The notes beneath the pieces are model-generated. The model was given only the letters and a program-made list of their open reading frames with translations, was not told where the DNA came from and made no database searches. Shown piece after piece: positions 38,786-47,442 of a stretch of 64,000 nt of DNA. Numbering within the stretch: position 1 is the first letter of the stretch; each line of letters begins with the position of its first letter. Origin of the DNA: Paenibacillus brevis. Its GTDB lineage: Bacteria > Bacillota > Bacilli > Paenibacillales > Paenibacillaceae. Position numbers and translations under genes: made by a program. The DNA lies in assembly GCF_018919145.1 (NCBI RefSeq), contig NZ_JAHLQJ010000001.1, forward strand, positions 434,001-498,000, given 5' to 3'.

Positions 38786-39214
38786 ATGAATACAATCAGG
38801 ACCTATAACCATAATCTCTGGGATCACGGCATCTCACAAGGATACAGTGTTAACGGTACCCTTTATATCTCAGGACAGTTTTCTCACAACGCCGCAGGCG
38901 AGTTCGTAGGAGCTGGCGATATCAAGCTCCAGACCGAACAGACGCTGAGCAATCTGGACCGTGTGCTGACAGAATTCGGCATTACCAAGGCGAATCTTGC
39001 TTATGTAGAGATCTACCTGACCAACGCTCAGGAGCACGGAGAGCCCGCCATTGAGCTATTCAAGGAATATGTAGGAGATCATCGGCCTGCCGGCAGCCTA
39101 ATAGGCGTAACCTATCTGGCCTTCCCCGAGCAGTGGGTCGAGATCAGGGCCGTGGCGCTTGTAAATGAGGATGGGGAAGAGGGGAAACAAGCATTGGTTG
39201 GCCGGTTTCTCTAA
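38786..39214 (+). CDS. RidA (YjgF/YER057c/UK114) family protein
   Basis: A 142-residue single-domain protein. Characteristic segments are LYISGQFSHNAAGEFVGAG, KLQTEQTLSNLDRVLTEFG, and the C-terminal GSLIGVTYLAFPEQWVEIRAVALV. Canonical RidA deaminates reactive enamine and imine intermediates with an arginine in this last segment; here EIRAVALV retains it. The ATG follows AAAGGAG. It is divergent from an HxlR-type regulator that probably controls it, and it ends at a bidirectional terminator. Confidence 0.88.
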   Translation: MNTIRTYNHNLWDHGISQGYSVNGTLYISGQFSHNAAGEFVGAGDIKLQTEQTLSNLDRVLTEFGITKANLAYVEIYLTNAQEHGEPAIELFKEYVGDHRPAGSLIGVTYLAFPEQWVEIRAVALVNEDGEEGKQALVGRFL

Positions 39215-39279
39215 TTGGACTAAGTTCTAGCAAGGGCTACGTCATCGGAATACGCAAGGTACTGTATAGTGCAAATACA

Positions 39280-39325
39280 AATATGCCTAAGCTGCGATTA
39301 CCTTCTTGCGCAGCTTAGGCATATT
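39280..39325. terminator. Bidirectional terminator
   Basis: A perfect 17-base stem (AATATGCCTAAGCTGCG and its complement) around a 12-base loop lies between the convergent RidA and surface-protein genes. Confidence 0.85.
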
Positions 39326-39338
39326 AAGTTTGCAGCTG

Positions 39339-42326
39339 TTACTCAACGTTGTTGTTTTGATCCAATATATTCATTAACACCGTTACCGCCTCTGCTCTGG
39401 TCGTTGGTGCATACGGCAAGAATTGATTGTTATCATTGCCGCTTATAATGCCAAGCTGCCTTAACGAAGCCACGGCATGCTGAGCCCAGATAGGAATGTC
39501 GCTGCCATCTGCAAATGAACTTTCATGGATGCCTTCCCCGGACACGTCAAGCGCACGAGCAATCATTACGGCCATTTCTACTCGGGTGACGCCTGCATTC
39601 GGGCGGAACGTGCCATCCTCATAGCCATTGATCCATCCGGCTTGAGCAGCCTGTGCAACTGCTGTCCTTGCCCAATCGCCAATGATCGCAGCATCTGTAA
39701 AGTTGAGTTCTGTCCCCTCTGCTTCAGACTTCACAGCATTCAACAGCATAACTGCAAATTGTGACCGTGTGACCGTTTCTCTTGGTCGGAATGTGCCATC
39801 CGGGAATCCAGTGATTATGCCGCTGTTCAATGCTCTCTCCACATTGGCTTGAGCCCAGTGCCCGGACATGTCCTTGAAGACCTTATTCTCTGGCAGTTCT
39901 GCATAGTTCTCTGCACCAGGCGTTTCAGCACCCTCATCCGCGACGAGTACGGCGTATTTTGCCCATTTGTTCATATCAATAGAAATTTGATTCCCATTGA
40001 TAGCACTAGGTTTCACTTCAACCCAGTTTGTCCTTACTTCGTCATAATAGAACACACCTACTGTTTGATCACTCTCTGCCTTTACAGGATCAAAGGCTAG
40101 CGATAATTTTGCCGGTTTTATTAAGGTAGGTGAGTTGTTTGCCCGCAGTTCAAACACTTGACTTGCAAGCATCTCATTATGAGTAAGCAATAATTCCGTA
40201 TTCCGGACTTTCTCAACCGTAATTTTCAATTCTTGTGTTGCTGCTCCTTGTGGAATAGACAATTTTATTTCGTTATCAAGGCTAACCGTGCCAGCTGTAT
40301 TGACAGGAAGAGTCAATTGTCCATTTGTCGAAGAAAGCTCTCTGACAGGTGCAGGCTGAGATGCTCCGCCTCCACTTTCATTTCCAGAATAAACTGGCAT
40401 AGTCGATACAGCATAAGGATTGGATATCGTATTCCCTGTTCCTGCATTGCCATTAACATCTGATACACCTGTGTTATCGAGTGTAATGACATTAGTAGTA
40501 ACCGAAATGTTGGAATGAGGCGTAAGTGTTGCTGTCCATGTCACTCCCCCATCTTTGGAGATAAGCCCCGTTAGAGTGCCGTTCTCTACTGTCAAGTCTG
40601 CATTCGCAAGCCCCGTCACGGGTTTAGAAAATGTAATGGTAACCAATGCAGTCTCACCAATTGCCAGTGTTGATTTCGATACTACAATGCTTGCCGTCAG
40701 GGGCTCTGATTCGATCACATAATTGTTGGATATCGCCGTCCCCGCACCTGCATTACCAGCGGCATTTGTCACACCAGATACATCTAGCTTAATCACATTC
40801 GTCGAATCTCTGCTATTAGCAACTGGCGTCAGTATCGCTGTCCAAGTAATACCTCCATCCACTGAGCTTACAGTGCTCAAGGTGCCATTTTCCACAGTCA
40901 AATCACTATTTGTAAAACCTGTTACTGCCTCAGAGAAGAAGAACGTGACGAGTGATGTCTCACCCGCTTTTAACGAAGAGGCAGCTACTATTATTGTTGC
41001 TGTTGGGCGTGTGGTATCCACGACATAACTGTTGGATGTCGTTACACCTGTTCCGGCATTGCCAGCGAGATCCGTCACACCGGTAATTTCGAGTGTAATC
41101 ACATTCGTCAGCCCATTGATGTTAGCCACCGGCGTCAGCGTGGCTGTCCAAGTAACACCTCCATCTGATGAGCCTACAGTGCTCAAGGTTCCATTTTCCA
41201 CGATCAGATCGCCATTCGTAAAACTGGTAACCGCTTCGGAGAAGGTAATCGTGACAAGAGACGTCTCACCCGCTTTTAATGAAGGGTCAGCTACTACGAT
41301 TGTCGCTGTCGGGCGAACGGTATCCACGGCATAATTATTGGATGCGGCCGTACCTGCCCCTGCAGTACCAGCGACATTTAGCACACCAGATAAATCTAGC
41401 GTAATCACATTCGAGATGTCAGTCACGTTCGCATCCGGGGTGACAATGAGATTCCACTCGATATTATTCTGTGTTGATAGAGAGCTTAGGGCTGCATTCT
41501 TTGCCCAAAAATCTGTAAGCGTCAGACCCGTTATCGGTTCATTAAATGTAACTGTTACAGTGGAAGACATTCCAATTGAAAGTGCGGTATCCTGAACCAC
41601 AATCGTCGCTGTTGGCCGTGCGATGTCTACAGAATAATTGTTGGATATTGTTATCCCCGTTCCAGCATTACCAGCAAAATTAACCACACCGGTATTGTCG
41701 AGTGTAATCACATTCGTCGAATCACTGATATCAGCCGCTGGCGTCAGCGTGGCTGTCCACGTAATACCTCCATCTGATGAGCTTAAAGCGCTCAATGTGC
41801 CATTTTCCACGGTCAGATCAGCATTCGTAAAGCCCACTATCGCCTCAGAGAAGGTAATCGTGACGAGCGATGTCTCACCTGCTTTTAAGGAAGGGTCGGA
41901 TACTACAATCGTCGCTGTTGGGCGCAAGGTGTCCACGGCATAATTGTTGGATGTGACCGTACCTGTCCCTTCAATACCATTGGCATCTTGCACACCAGTT
42001 AAATCGAGTGTAATCACATTCGTCGAATCGCTGATATTAGCCGCCGGCGTCAGCGTGGCTGTCCACGTAATGCCTCCATCTGATGAGCTTACAGCGCTCA
42101 ATGTGCCATTTTCCACGGTCAGATCAGCATCCGTAAAGCCCACTATCGCCTCAGAGAAGGTAATCGTGACAAGCGACGTCTCACCCGCTTTTAAGGAAGG
42201 GTCGGATACTACAATCGTCGCTGTTGGAGCTGCTGAGTACACGCTAGTAGCAGGCGCCAGGTTCAGCATTCCGATTATTACTGATAATATGAGAGTAGCT
42301 AGAATCATTTTTTTCACACGATACAT
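39339..42326 (-). CDS. Surface protein with six Ig-like repeats and three SLH domains
   Basis: A 995-residue exported protein. A signal peptide (about 1-32) is followed by six tandem Ig-like repeats of about 102 residues (about 34-645), each with the pattern PTATIVV..GETSLVTITFSEAV..DLTVENGTLS..GGITWTATLTP..NVITLD. A ZU5-like linker region comes next. Three S-layer-homology domains at the C-terminus (FKDMSGHWAQANVERAL, GDWARTAVAQAAQAGWINGY, IPIWAQHAVASLRQLGIISG) anchor it to pyruvylated cell-wall polymer. Repeat 3 is the most divergent; repeats 1 and 2 are nearly identical. The ATG at 42326 follows GGGAGAAT. A role in adhesion or matrix is likely but unproven. Confidence 0.93.
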   Translation of the reverse strand: MYRVKKMILATLILSVIIGMLNLAPATSVYSAAPTATIVVSDPSLKAGETSLVTITFSEAIVGFTDADLTVENGTLSAVSSSDGGITWTATLTPAANISDSTNVITLDLTGVQDANGIEGTGTVTSNNYAVDTLRPTATIVVSDPSLKAGETSLVTITFSEAIVGFTNADLTVENGTLSALSSSDGGITWTATLTPAADISDSTNVITLDNTGVVNFAGNAGTGITISNNYSVDIARPTATIVVQDTALSIGMSSTVTVTFNEPITGLTLTDFWAKNAALSSLSTQNNIEWNLIVTPDANVTDISNVITLDLSGVLNVAGTAGAGTAASNNYAVDTVRPTATIVVADPSLKAGETSLVTITFSEAVTSFTNGDLIVENGTLSTVGSSDGGVTWTATLTPVANINGLTNVITLEITGVTDLAGNAGTGVTTSNSYVVDTTRPTATIIVAASSLKAGETSLVTFFFSEAVTGFTNSDLTVENGTLSTVSSVDGGITWTAILTPVANSRDSTNVIKLDVSGVTNAAGNAGAGTAISNNYVIESEPLTASIVVSKSTLAIGETALVTITFSKPVTGLANADLTVENGTLTGLISKDGGVTWTATLTPHSNISVTTNVITLDNTGVSDVNGNAGTGNTISNPYAVSTMPVYSGNESGGGASQPAPVRELSSTNGQLTLPVNTAGTVSLDNEIKLSIPQGAATQELKITVEKVRNTELLLTHNEMLASQVFELRANNSPTLIKPAKLSLAFDPVKAESDQTVGVFYYDEVRTNWVEVKPSAINGNQISIDMNKWAKYAVLVADEGAETPGAENYAELPENKVFKDMSGHWAQANVERALNSGIITGFPDGTFRPRETVTRSQFAVMLLNAVKSEAEGTELNFTDAAIIGDWARTAVAQAAQAGWINGYEDGTFRPNAGVTRVEMAVMIARALDVSGEGIHESSFADGSDIPIWAQHAVASLRQLGIISGNDNNQFLPYAPTTRAEAVTVLMNILDQNNNVE
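40391..42227 (-). repeat. Six in-frame ~306-bp tandem repeats
   Basis: They encode the Ig-like units of the SLH surface protein. Long stretches are shared between units, for example GTAATCGTGACAAG and CTCACCCGCTTTTAA. Conservation on the opposite strand produces false open frames of similar sequence. Confidence 0.85.
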
Positions 42327-42674
42327 ATAATTCTCCCTTTTCCCCAAAATTGAAAGCCTGATTACGTTTATTTAATCACGCATTTGACGCTAAGTCGACA
42401 AATAATTATACAGTTTTCATATAAAAATTAATTGCATTTCATATGCAAGTGTGCATGATTGAAAGCATTGATTTTTAGGGATTGGAACAGTTGAGAAGCT
42501 AATAAGGGAGTGGATAATCGATGGTGTCCCGTTGTACCACCACAGAAGTATTTCTGCGATTGTTGCCTAAATGAGTAAGTAAATAGCTGGAAAAGTAATT
42601 TAACCAAAATTTAAACTTGGCCGCAGCTTCACTTTAAACTTCCCTCGGTATGATCAATACCGAGGTGATTTTAC
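42327..42674. other. Divergent intergenic region before surface protein and ABC exporter genes
   Basis: 348 bases, A+T-rich, no gene seen. Two copies of TTTAAACTT (42610 and 42634) precede a hairpin (42643-42665) that holds the ribosome site of the exporter operon. Confidence 0.6.
42643..42665 (+). promoter_or_regulatory. Hairpin enclosing the ribosome site of the ABC exporter operon
   Basis: CCTCGGTAT-GATCA-ATACCGAGG, perfect nine-base arms. The GAGG of the Shine-Dalgarno sequence (42662-42665) lies in the right arm, ten bases before the GTG start, so the stem could hide it in the mRNA or act as a DNA operator. Confidence 0.6.
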
Positions 42675-43595
42675 GTGAATGAATGGATTATTGAAACAAA
42701 GGGTTTAACGAAAAAATACCGCGGCCGCAGCGCGGTAGATCAACTGGATCTGAATATTGCAAAAGGCGATATCTACGGCTTCCTTGGTCCGAACGGGGCC
42801 GGGAAGACAACAACCATCCGCATGCTGCTTGGCCTGATTCAGCCGACGGCAGGCAGCATCTCGATCTTTGGTCAGGAGCTTAACAAGCATAAGCTGGATA
42901 TTCTGCGCCGAATCGGGTCTCTGGTTGAGTATCCTTCCTACTACGGACATCTGAGCGCTGTGGATAATCTTGAAGCCATCCGCCGCATTCTCAGCGTGCC
43001 CAAGTCCAGGATCGACGAGGTGCTGGAGATCGTCTCACTGACCAGCGAATCACGGCGCCCGGTCAAGGGCTTCTCGCTGGGGATGAAGCAGCGGCTGGGC
43101 ATCGCAGCGGCTTTGCTTGCAAACCCCGAACTGCTCATTCTGGACGAGCCGACCAACGGCCTGGATCCGTCCGGCATCCATGAAATCCGCGAGCTGATCA
43201 AGAGCATGCCTGCCCAATACGGCATTACCGTGCTGGTCTCCAGCCACTTGCTTAGCGAAGTGGAACTAATGGCGGGACGTGTAGGCATTATCCGCGAAGG
43301 ACGGATGGTGTTCCAGGACACGATTCGGAATCTGAAAGAGCAGGCTTCGTCTGAGATATCCCTGGTGGTCTCCGATCCCGAGGCGGCGCTGTGGCTGGCT
43401 CGAGATACTGGACTGGGCGTGGCCGGAACCGTAAAAGAAGGGACTCTCGTGTTCCCGGGTATGACGGATAAGAACGTCCCTTCGCTGGTTAAACGGCTCG
43501 TTGAGAACGGCCATGACATTTACCGCGTCGAGGAGCACCGGAAATCGCTGGAGGATATCTTCATGCAAGTCATCGGGGACGGTGACCGGCTATGA
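42675..43595 (+). CDS. ABC transporter ATP-binding protein (BcrA/lantibiotic-immunity type)
   Basis: A 306-residue ABC ATPase with Walker A FLGPNGAGKTTTIR, signature GFSLGMKQRLGIAAAL, Walker B LLILDEPTNGLDPSG and switch histidine VLVSSHLLSEVE. The C-terminal extension and the two following small permeases resemble BcrAB and LanFEG self-protection or antibiotic export systems. The start is GTG at 42675 behind GAGGTG, inside a hairpin. It overlaps the next gene by four bases. The substrate is unknown; no peptide-antibiotic biosynthesis genes are nearby. Confidence 0.9.
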   Translation: MNEWIIETKGLTKKYRGRSAVDQLDLNIAKGDIYGFLGPNGAGKTTTIRMLLGLIQPTAGSISIFGQELNKHKLDILRRIGSLVEYPSYYGHLSAVDNLEAIRRILSVPKSRIDEVLEIVSLTSESRRPVKGFSLGMKQRLGIAAALLANPELLILDEPTNGLDPSGIHEIRELIKSMPAQYGITVLVSSHLLSEVELMAGRVGIIREGRMVFQDTIRNLKEQASSEISLVVSDPEAALWLARDTGLGVAGTVKEGTLVFPGMTDKNVPSLVKRLVENGHDIYRVEEHRKSLEDIFMQVIGDGDRL

Positions 43596-44305
43596 TGCTC
43601 CGTGCTTTATCCGCAGATTTTCTCAAAATTCGCAAAAAGGGCATTTGGCTGCTTGTCTTCATCGCCCCGATCGGGCTTGTTGCCATGCAGGCGCTTAACT
43701 TTGGCCTCCGGCTGGATTATTTAATGAAGCAGTATGCGGACGACTTATGGGGCGCATTGATCGAGAATGTCTCCTTCTTCATACCGATCGCGCTCTATCT
43801 CGGCGTAACGCTTGTCAGCTCGCTGGTAGCGGGGGTTGAGCATCAGATGAGCTCCTGGAAGCAGCTGCTGGCCTTGCCGATTTCACGGATTTCGGTATTT
43901 AGCGCCAAGTTCACGCTGTGCTTTCTGCTCCTCTGTGTCTCCTGCCTGCTGCTGCCTATCGGGACGGCACTGCTTGGCTTGCTGCTTGGCTTCGGAACTG
44001 AGTTGCCTTATCTGGATCTGCTGCGGATGGGCTTCGCTTCATTCATGGCCGTGCTGCCGATGCTGGCTTTGCAGCTGTGGCTGTCGCTCACCTTCCGCAA
44101 TCAGTCGCTGCCGGTGACATTGGGTGTGGGTGCCGCGGTCATCTCGCCGTTCGCGCTTCAACTGCCGGAGTGGTTCCCGCTCAATTGGCCGGTTTATGCC
44201 TTTAACGGCCCTCATGCCTGGTGGTTTATCGGCGCAGGAATCTTCTGCGGTCTTGTCATTATGATCATGGGGATGCTGCATTTTAACCGAAAGGATGTGG
44301 ATTAA
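43592..44305 (+). CDS. ABC-2 type transporter permease, first subunit
   Basis: A 237-residue membrane protein with six predicted helices (for example IGLVAMQALNFGLRL, SFFIPIALYLGVTLV, LLLCVSCLLLPIGTALLGLLL). The EHQMSSWKQLLALPISR loop after helix 2 is typical of the MutE/EpiE-like and BcrB permease families. It pairs with the ATPase upstream and the homologous permease downstream, all coupled by overlapping start and stop codons. Confidence 0.85.
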   Translation: MMLRALSADFLKIRKKGIWLLVFIAPIGLVAMQALNFGLRLDYLMKQYADDLWGALIENVSFFIPIALYLGVTLVSSLVAGVEHQMSSWKQLLALPISRISVFSAKFTLCFLLLCVSCLLLPIGTALLGLLLGFGTELPYLDLLRMGFASFMAVLPMLALQLWLSLTFRNQSLPVTLGVGAAVISPFALQLPEWFPLNWPVYAFNGPHAWWFIGAGIFCGLVIMIMGMLHFNRKDVD

Positions 44306-44306
44306 A

Positions 44307-45041
44307 ATGGGAGGTCTGCTTCGCGTATTGTCCGCCGAACGGCTGAAAATGTCTAAGTCCTGGATTTGGTTGATCCTGCTGGCCAGTCCAGTTCTTTCCC
44401 TTCCGATCGGTGTCCTTACACAGATCCCCGAGGGCGGGGATCCCTGGACCTATATTCTCGGCTCCATGGTCGTGCTTCATGCGCTTCTGTTCCTGCCTAT
44501 ACTTTCCGGGTTGCTTCCCGCCTTTCTATGCCGATATGAGCATACCGGCGGAGGATGGAAGCAATTGCTGGTGCTGCCAGTATCGCGCACGGCAGTCTAT
44601 TTGGGCAAGCTGGTCACTTCCGCCCTGCTGCTCGCCTTCTGCCAGATCATGTTTCTTGGCGCAGTCCTCTTGGCCGGCTGGATTCAGCACGTCACCGTTC
44701 CCGTCTCGTGGGGATTGCTAGCAACCAACCTGCTTGGCGGCTGGGTGGCCTGCTTGCCTCTGGCTGCCCTGCAGCTTGGCGTGTCGCTTAGCTGGGCCAG
44801 CTTCGCCGCCCCGCTTGCAGTGAATGTGTCATTGACCATTCCCAACATGCTGATCATTAACTCGGCCAAGATTGGGCCGTTCTACCCCTGGGCCCAGCCC
44901 GTGCTGGCGATGATGCCCTATCAGCAGCGCGACTTCGGCGCCTTCAACCTGCCGATCGAGAGCTTGATGATCACCGTGGTCGGCAGCTTCGTGATTTTCT
45001 TTGCTGCTGGGTTGATTTATTTTCGGCGGAAAGAAATATAA
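44307..45041 (+). CDS. ABC-2 type transporter permease, second subunit
   Basis: A 244-residue membrane protein homologous to the preceding permease: the loop EHTGGGWKQLLVLPVSRTAV corresponds to that of subunit one, as expected of a heterodimeric channel. About six membrane segments are present, ending FVIFFAAGLIYFRRKEI. The start at 44307 has AAAGGA about ten bases upstream; an ATG four codons earlier directly abuts that site. It is the last gene of the three-gene exporter operon. Confidence 0.83.
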   Translation: MGGLLRVLSAERLKMSKSWIWLILLASPVLSLPIGVLTQIPEGGDPWTYILGSMVVLHALLFLPILSGLLPAFLCRYEHTGGGWKQLLVLPVSRTAVYLGKLVTSALLLAFCQIMFLGAVLLAGWIQHVTVPVSWGLLATNLLGGWVACLPLAALQLGVSLSWASFAAPLAVNVSLTIPNMLIINSAKIGPFYPWAQPVLAMMPYQQRDFGAFNLPIESLMITVVGSFVIFFAAGLIYFRRKEI

Positions 45042-45100
45042 GTATAGTATGCGGCTGGATGCTTACTGTATGGAAAGATTTCGCTGAAAAACCTGTTCAC

Positions 45101-45183
45101 TAACGGACATTTTCAGCTCTTATGTGAGTCAACTAACTTATATCTACTCATTTCTCCCTTATTAGCTCCCAAAATGTCCGTTA
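45101..45183. repeat. 83-bp palindromic intergenic repeat, copy 2
   Basis: It begins TAACGGACATTTTCAGCTCT and ends TAGCTCCCAAAATGTCCGTTA. It has the same length and ends as the copy at 3385-3467, with a different centre. It lies between the exporter operon and trxB. Confidence 0.75.
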
Positions 45184-45289
45184 GACAGATTATTGCAACG
45201 GAGGAGCACCGGATTGTAAATCAAAGGCCGGTGCCCTCCAGTTAGGAATGGCTCCGGCCCTTGCTAAGACTGATCATCAGATCGAGTAT

Positions 45290-46249
45290 TTAATTAAGCG
45301 TTTCGCTCCAGTCGTGTGTCATGCTGCCTTCGAGATATTTCTCGCAGTCCATTGCTGCCATGCAGCCGCTGCCTGCTGCGGTAATGGCTTGGCGGTAGCG
45401 CCTATCCTGCACGTCCCCGCAAGCGAACACCCCCTGCACGTTCGTCTTCGTCGTTCCCGGCTGAACCACGATATAACCATGGCTGTCTATTTCGATCGCA
45501 CCCCCGAGAAACGCCGTGTTCGGCGTATGACCGATCGCCACGAATACGCCATCCGCCTCTAGCAGCTCCTCTTGACCACTAACATTGTTCAATACTCTCA
45601 GACCTTTGACCCGTCCCAGATCATCCATTTCGACGGCCACCGGCGTCCGATTCAGCGCCCACGCAACTTTTTCATTGCTGCGAGCCCGGTCCTGCATAAT
45701 CTTGGAGGCCCGCAGCTCCTCCCGACGGTGCACAATGGTCACCTGTGTAGCGAAGCGCGTAAGGAAGCTGGCTTCCTCCATGGCGGAATCCCCGCCTCCG
45801 ACGACAATGAGCTTTTTTCCCCGAAAAAAGAACCCGTCGCATGTCGCGCACGTGCTAACTCCTCTCCCTACATTCTCTTGCTCGCCCGGAATCCCTAGGT
45901 ATCTGGCTGACGCGCCTGTCGACAGAATCACCGTCTCCGTCTGCAGCGTGTCTCCTCCTTCGAGTGTGACGACCCGAGGCTGCCTCGCAAAATCCACTTC
46001 GGTCACCCAGCCGCTCCGGAACTCCGCACCAAAGCGCTCGGCCTGCTTGCGTATATGGTCCATCAACTCCGGCCCCTGAATCCCTTCGGGAAAGCCCGGA
46101 AAGTTCTCCACCTCTGTCGTCGTGGTCAACTGCCCGCCCGGCTGAATTCCCTCAATAACAAGCGGTGCAAGCCCCGCTCTGGCCAAGTAAATGGCCGCCG
46201 TCAGCCCTGCAGGACCGGTTCCGATCACAATGGACTTATATATCGACAT
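45290..46249 (-). CDS. trxB: Thioredoxin reductase
   Basis: A 319-residue NADPH-dependent flavoenzyme that reduces thioredoxin. The FAD motif IGTGPAGLTAAIYLARAG is at the N-terminus, the redox-active CATC is in GVSTCATCDGFFF at about residue 135, the NADPH motif VVGGGDSAMEEASFL follows, and the C-terminal FAD contact is GVFACGDVQD. The ATG at 46249 (MSIYKSIVIG) follows GGAGGTAGCGTG; a longer in-frame start has no family support. In Bacillus trxB lies next to the rapZ cluster; here about 14 kb of other genes separate them. Confidence 0.97.
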   Translation of the reverse strand: MSIYKSIVIGTGPAGLTAAIYLARAGLAPLVIEGIQPGGQLTTTTEVENFPGFPEGIQGPELMDHIRKQAERFGAEFRSGWVTEVDFARQPRVVTLEGGDTLQTETVILSTGASARYLGIPGEQENVGRGVSTCATCDGFFFRGKKLIVVGGGDSAMEEASFLTRFATQVTIVHRREELRASKIMQDRARSNEKVAWALNRTPVAVEMDDLGRVKGLRVLNNVSGQEELLEADGVFVAIGHTPNTAFLGGAIEIDSHGYIVVQPGTTKTNVQGVFACGDVQDRRYRQAITAAGSGCMAAMDCEKYLEGSMTHDWSETLN

Positions 46250-46412
46250 CACGCTACCTCCTTGATTGATGACAGAAATGCATCGTCTTGATAACGACTC
46301 ATTTTCCATCCTGTTCTACTATCTAAGTTTTACCCAACATAACGCCCGTTTACCCGCCGCCCTCTCGCTCACCCATTCCCAATTTGCTCAAAAATGATAA
46401 TCTGACTCTCAC

Positions 46413-46426
46413 ATGACATTTGTCAT
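46413..46426. promoter_or_regulatory. Palindrome upstream of the ABC/two-component cluster
   Basis: ATGACATTTGTCAT, a perfect 14-bp palindrome, with a further half-site ATCATGAC at 46433. It is a candidate binding site for the NarL-type regulator of this cluster or for another repressor. Confidence 0.45.
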
Positions 46427-46532
46427 CTTGAAATCATGACACTCCCTACTAACGAGCTTCCGCCAGATTCGATATGCTGAGATCAACACTCCCGCAAGGG
46501 AAAATCCGGTAACCACAGAAGGGATGATCCTG

Positions 46533-47441
46533 ATGGATTCCATTATAGAACTGAAGCAGGTAAGCAAAACGTTCAAGGACAAAAAGGCGGTAGACCGGAT
46601 CTCTTTCCGCATTGCCAAAGGCTCTATCGTTGCTATTCTTGGCCCCAACGGCGCCGGAAAGACTACGGCTCTCTCGATGATTCTCGGCCTGCTTGAGCCA
46701 ACAGAAGGAGAAATTCGCGTATTCGGCAAGCCGCCGAAGGAGCACTCCGTTCGCCACCACATCGGTGCCATGCTCCAGGAGGTAAGCTTGATGGACCGGC
46801 TTAAAGTACGCGAGGTGCTGGAGCTCATACGATGCTACTATCCGAACCCAATGGACATGGATGCTTTGATCGCTATGACCGGGCTGCACGGGAAAGACTT
46901 AAACCGCTACACGGAGAAGCTGTCCGGCGGGCAAAAGCGTAATCTCGGCTTCGCTCTCGCGATGGCCGGCAATCCCGACCTGCTCTTCTTCGACGAGCCG
47001 ACCGTGGGTCTGGATATCGGTGCACGGCGCCGCTTCTGGGATCAGATTCGGGAATTCGCCAAGCAAGGCAAGACCATTCTGTTCACCACCCATTATCTGC
47101 AAGAGGCGGATGATGCGGCGGACAGGATCCTTCTTTTTCACCAGGGCGCATTGGTTGCAGACGGAACGCCGGAGGAGATTAAATCGGTAATCGTCAAACG
47201 TTCGGTCTCGTTCCTCCCGATGGAGGATGGATCAGAATTTCGCCGCAAGCTGGCAAGCAATCCTGTCCTATCCAATTTCAGCGAGCAGGACGGCCGTATC
47301 GTAATCCACACCGATCATACGGACCAGGTGCTGGAACAGATTTTTGCCGAGAAGCTCGGCGTTCGTGAAATTGCCGTGGACCAGGGACGTCTGGACGAGG
47401 CCTTCGAGCAATTGACATCCATCCAAGAGGAGGCGGTTTAA
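46533..47441 (+). CDS. ABC transporter ATP-binding protein, YvfR-like
   Basis: A 302-residue ABC ATPase with Walker A ILGPNGAGKTTALSMI, signature KLSGGQKRNLGFALAM, Walker B LLFFDEPTVGLD and switch TTHYLQEADD. The layout ATPase, permease, DesK-type kinase, NarL-type regulator equals yvfRSTU of Bacillus subtilis. The ATG at 46533 has AGAAGGG nine bases upstream; the ATG three codons earlier abuts it. It is the first gene of a four-gene operon. The transported compound is unknown. Confidence 0.9.
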   Translation: MDSIIELKQVSKTFKDKKAVDRISFRIAKGSIVAILGPNGAGKTTALSMILGLLEPTEGEIRVFGKPPKEHSVRHHIGAMLQEVSLMDRLKVREVLELIRCYYPNPMDMDALIAMTGLHGKDLNRYTEKLSGGQKRNLGFALAMAGNPDLLFFDEPTVGLDIGARRRFWDQIREFAKQGKTILFTTHYLQEADDAADRILLFHQGALVADGTPEEIKSVIVKRSVSFLPMEDGSEFRRKLASNPVLSNFSEQDGRIVIHTDHTDQVLEQIFAEKLGVREIAVDQGRLDEAFEQLTSIQEEAV

Positions 47442-47442
47442 C

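Noticed and set aside
40723-42330. Series of similar plus-strand frames of 85-128 codons
   Set aside because: They are reverse-strand shadows of the Ig-like repeats of the SLH protein; their mutual similarity comes from the repeats.
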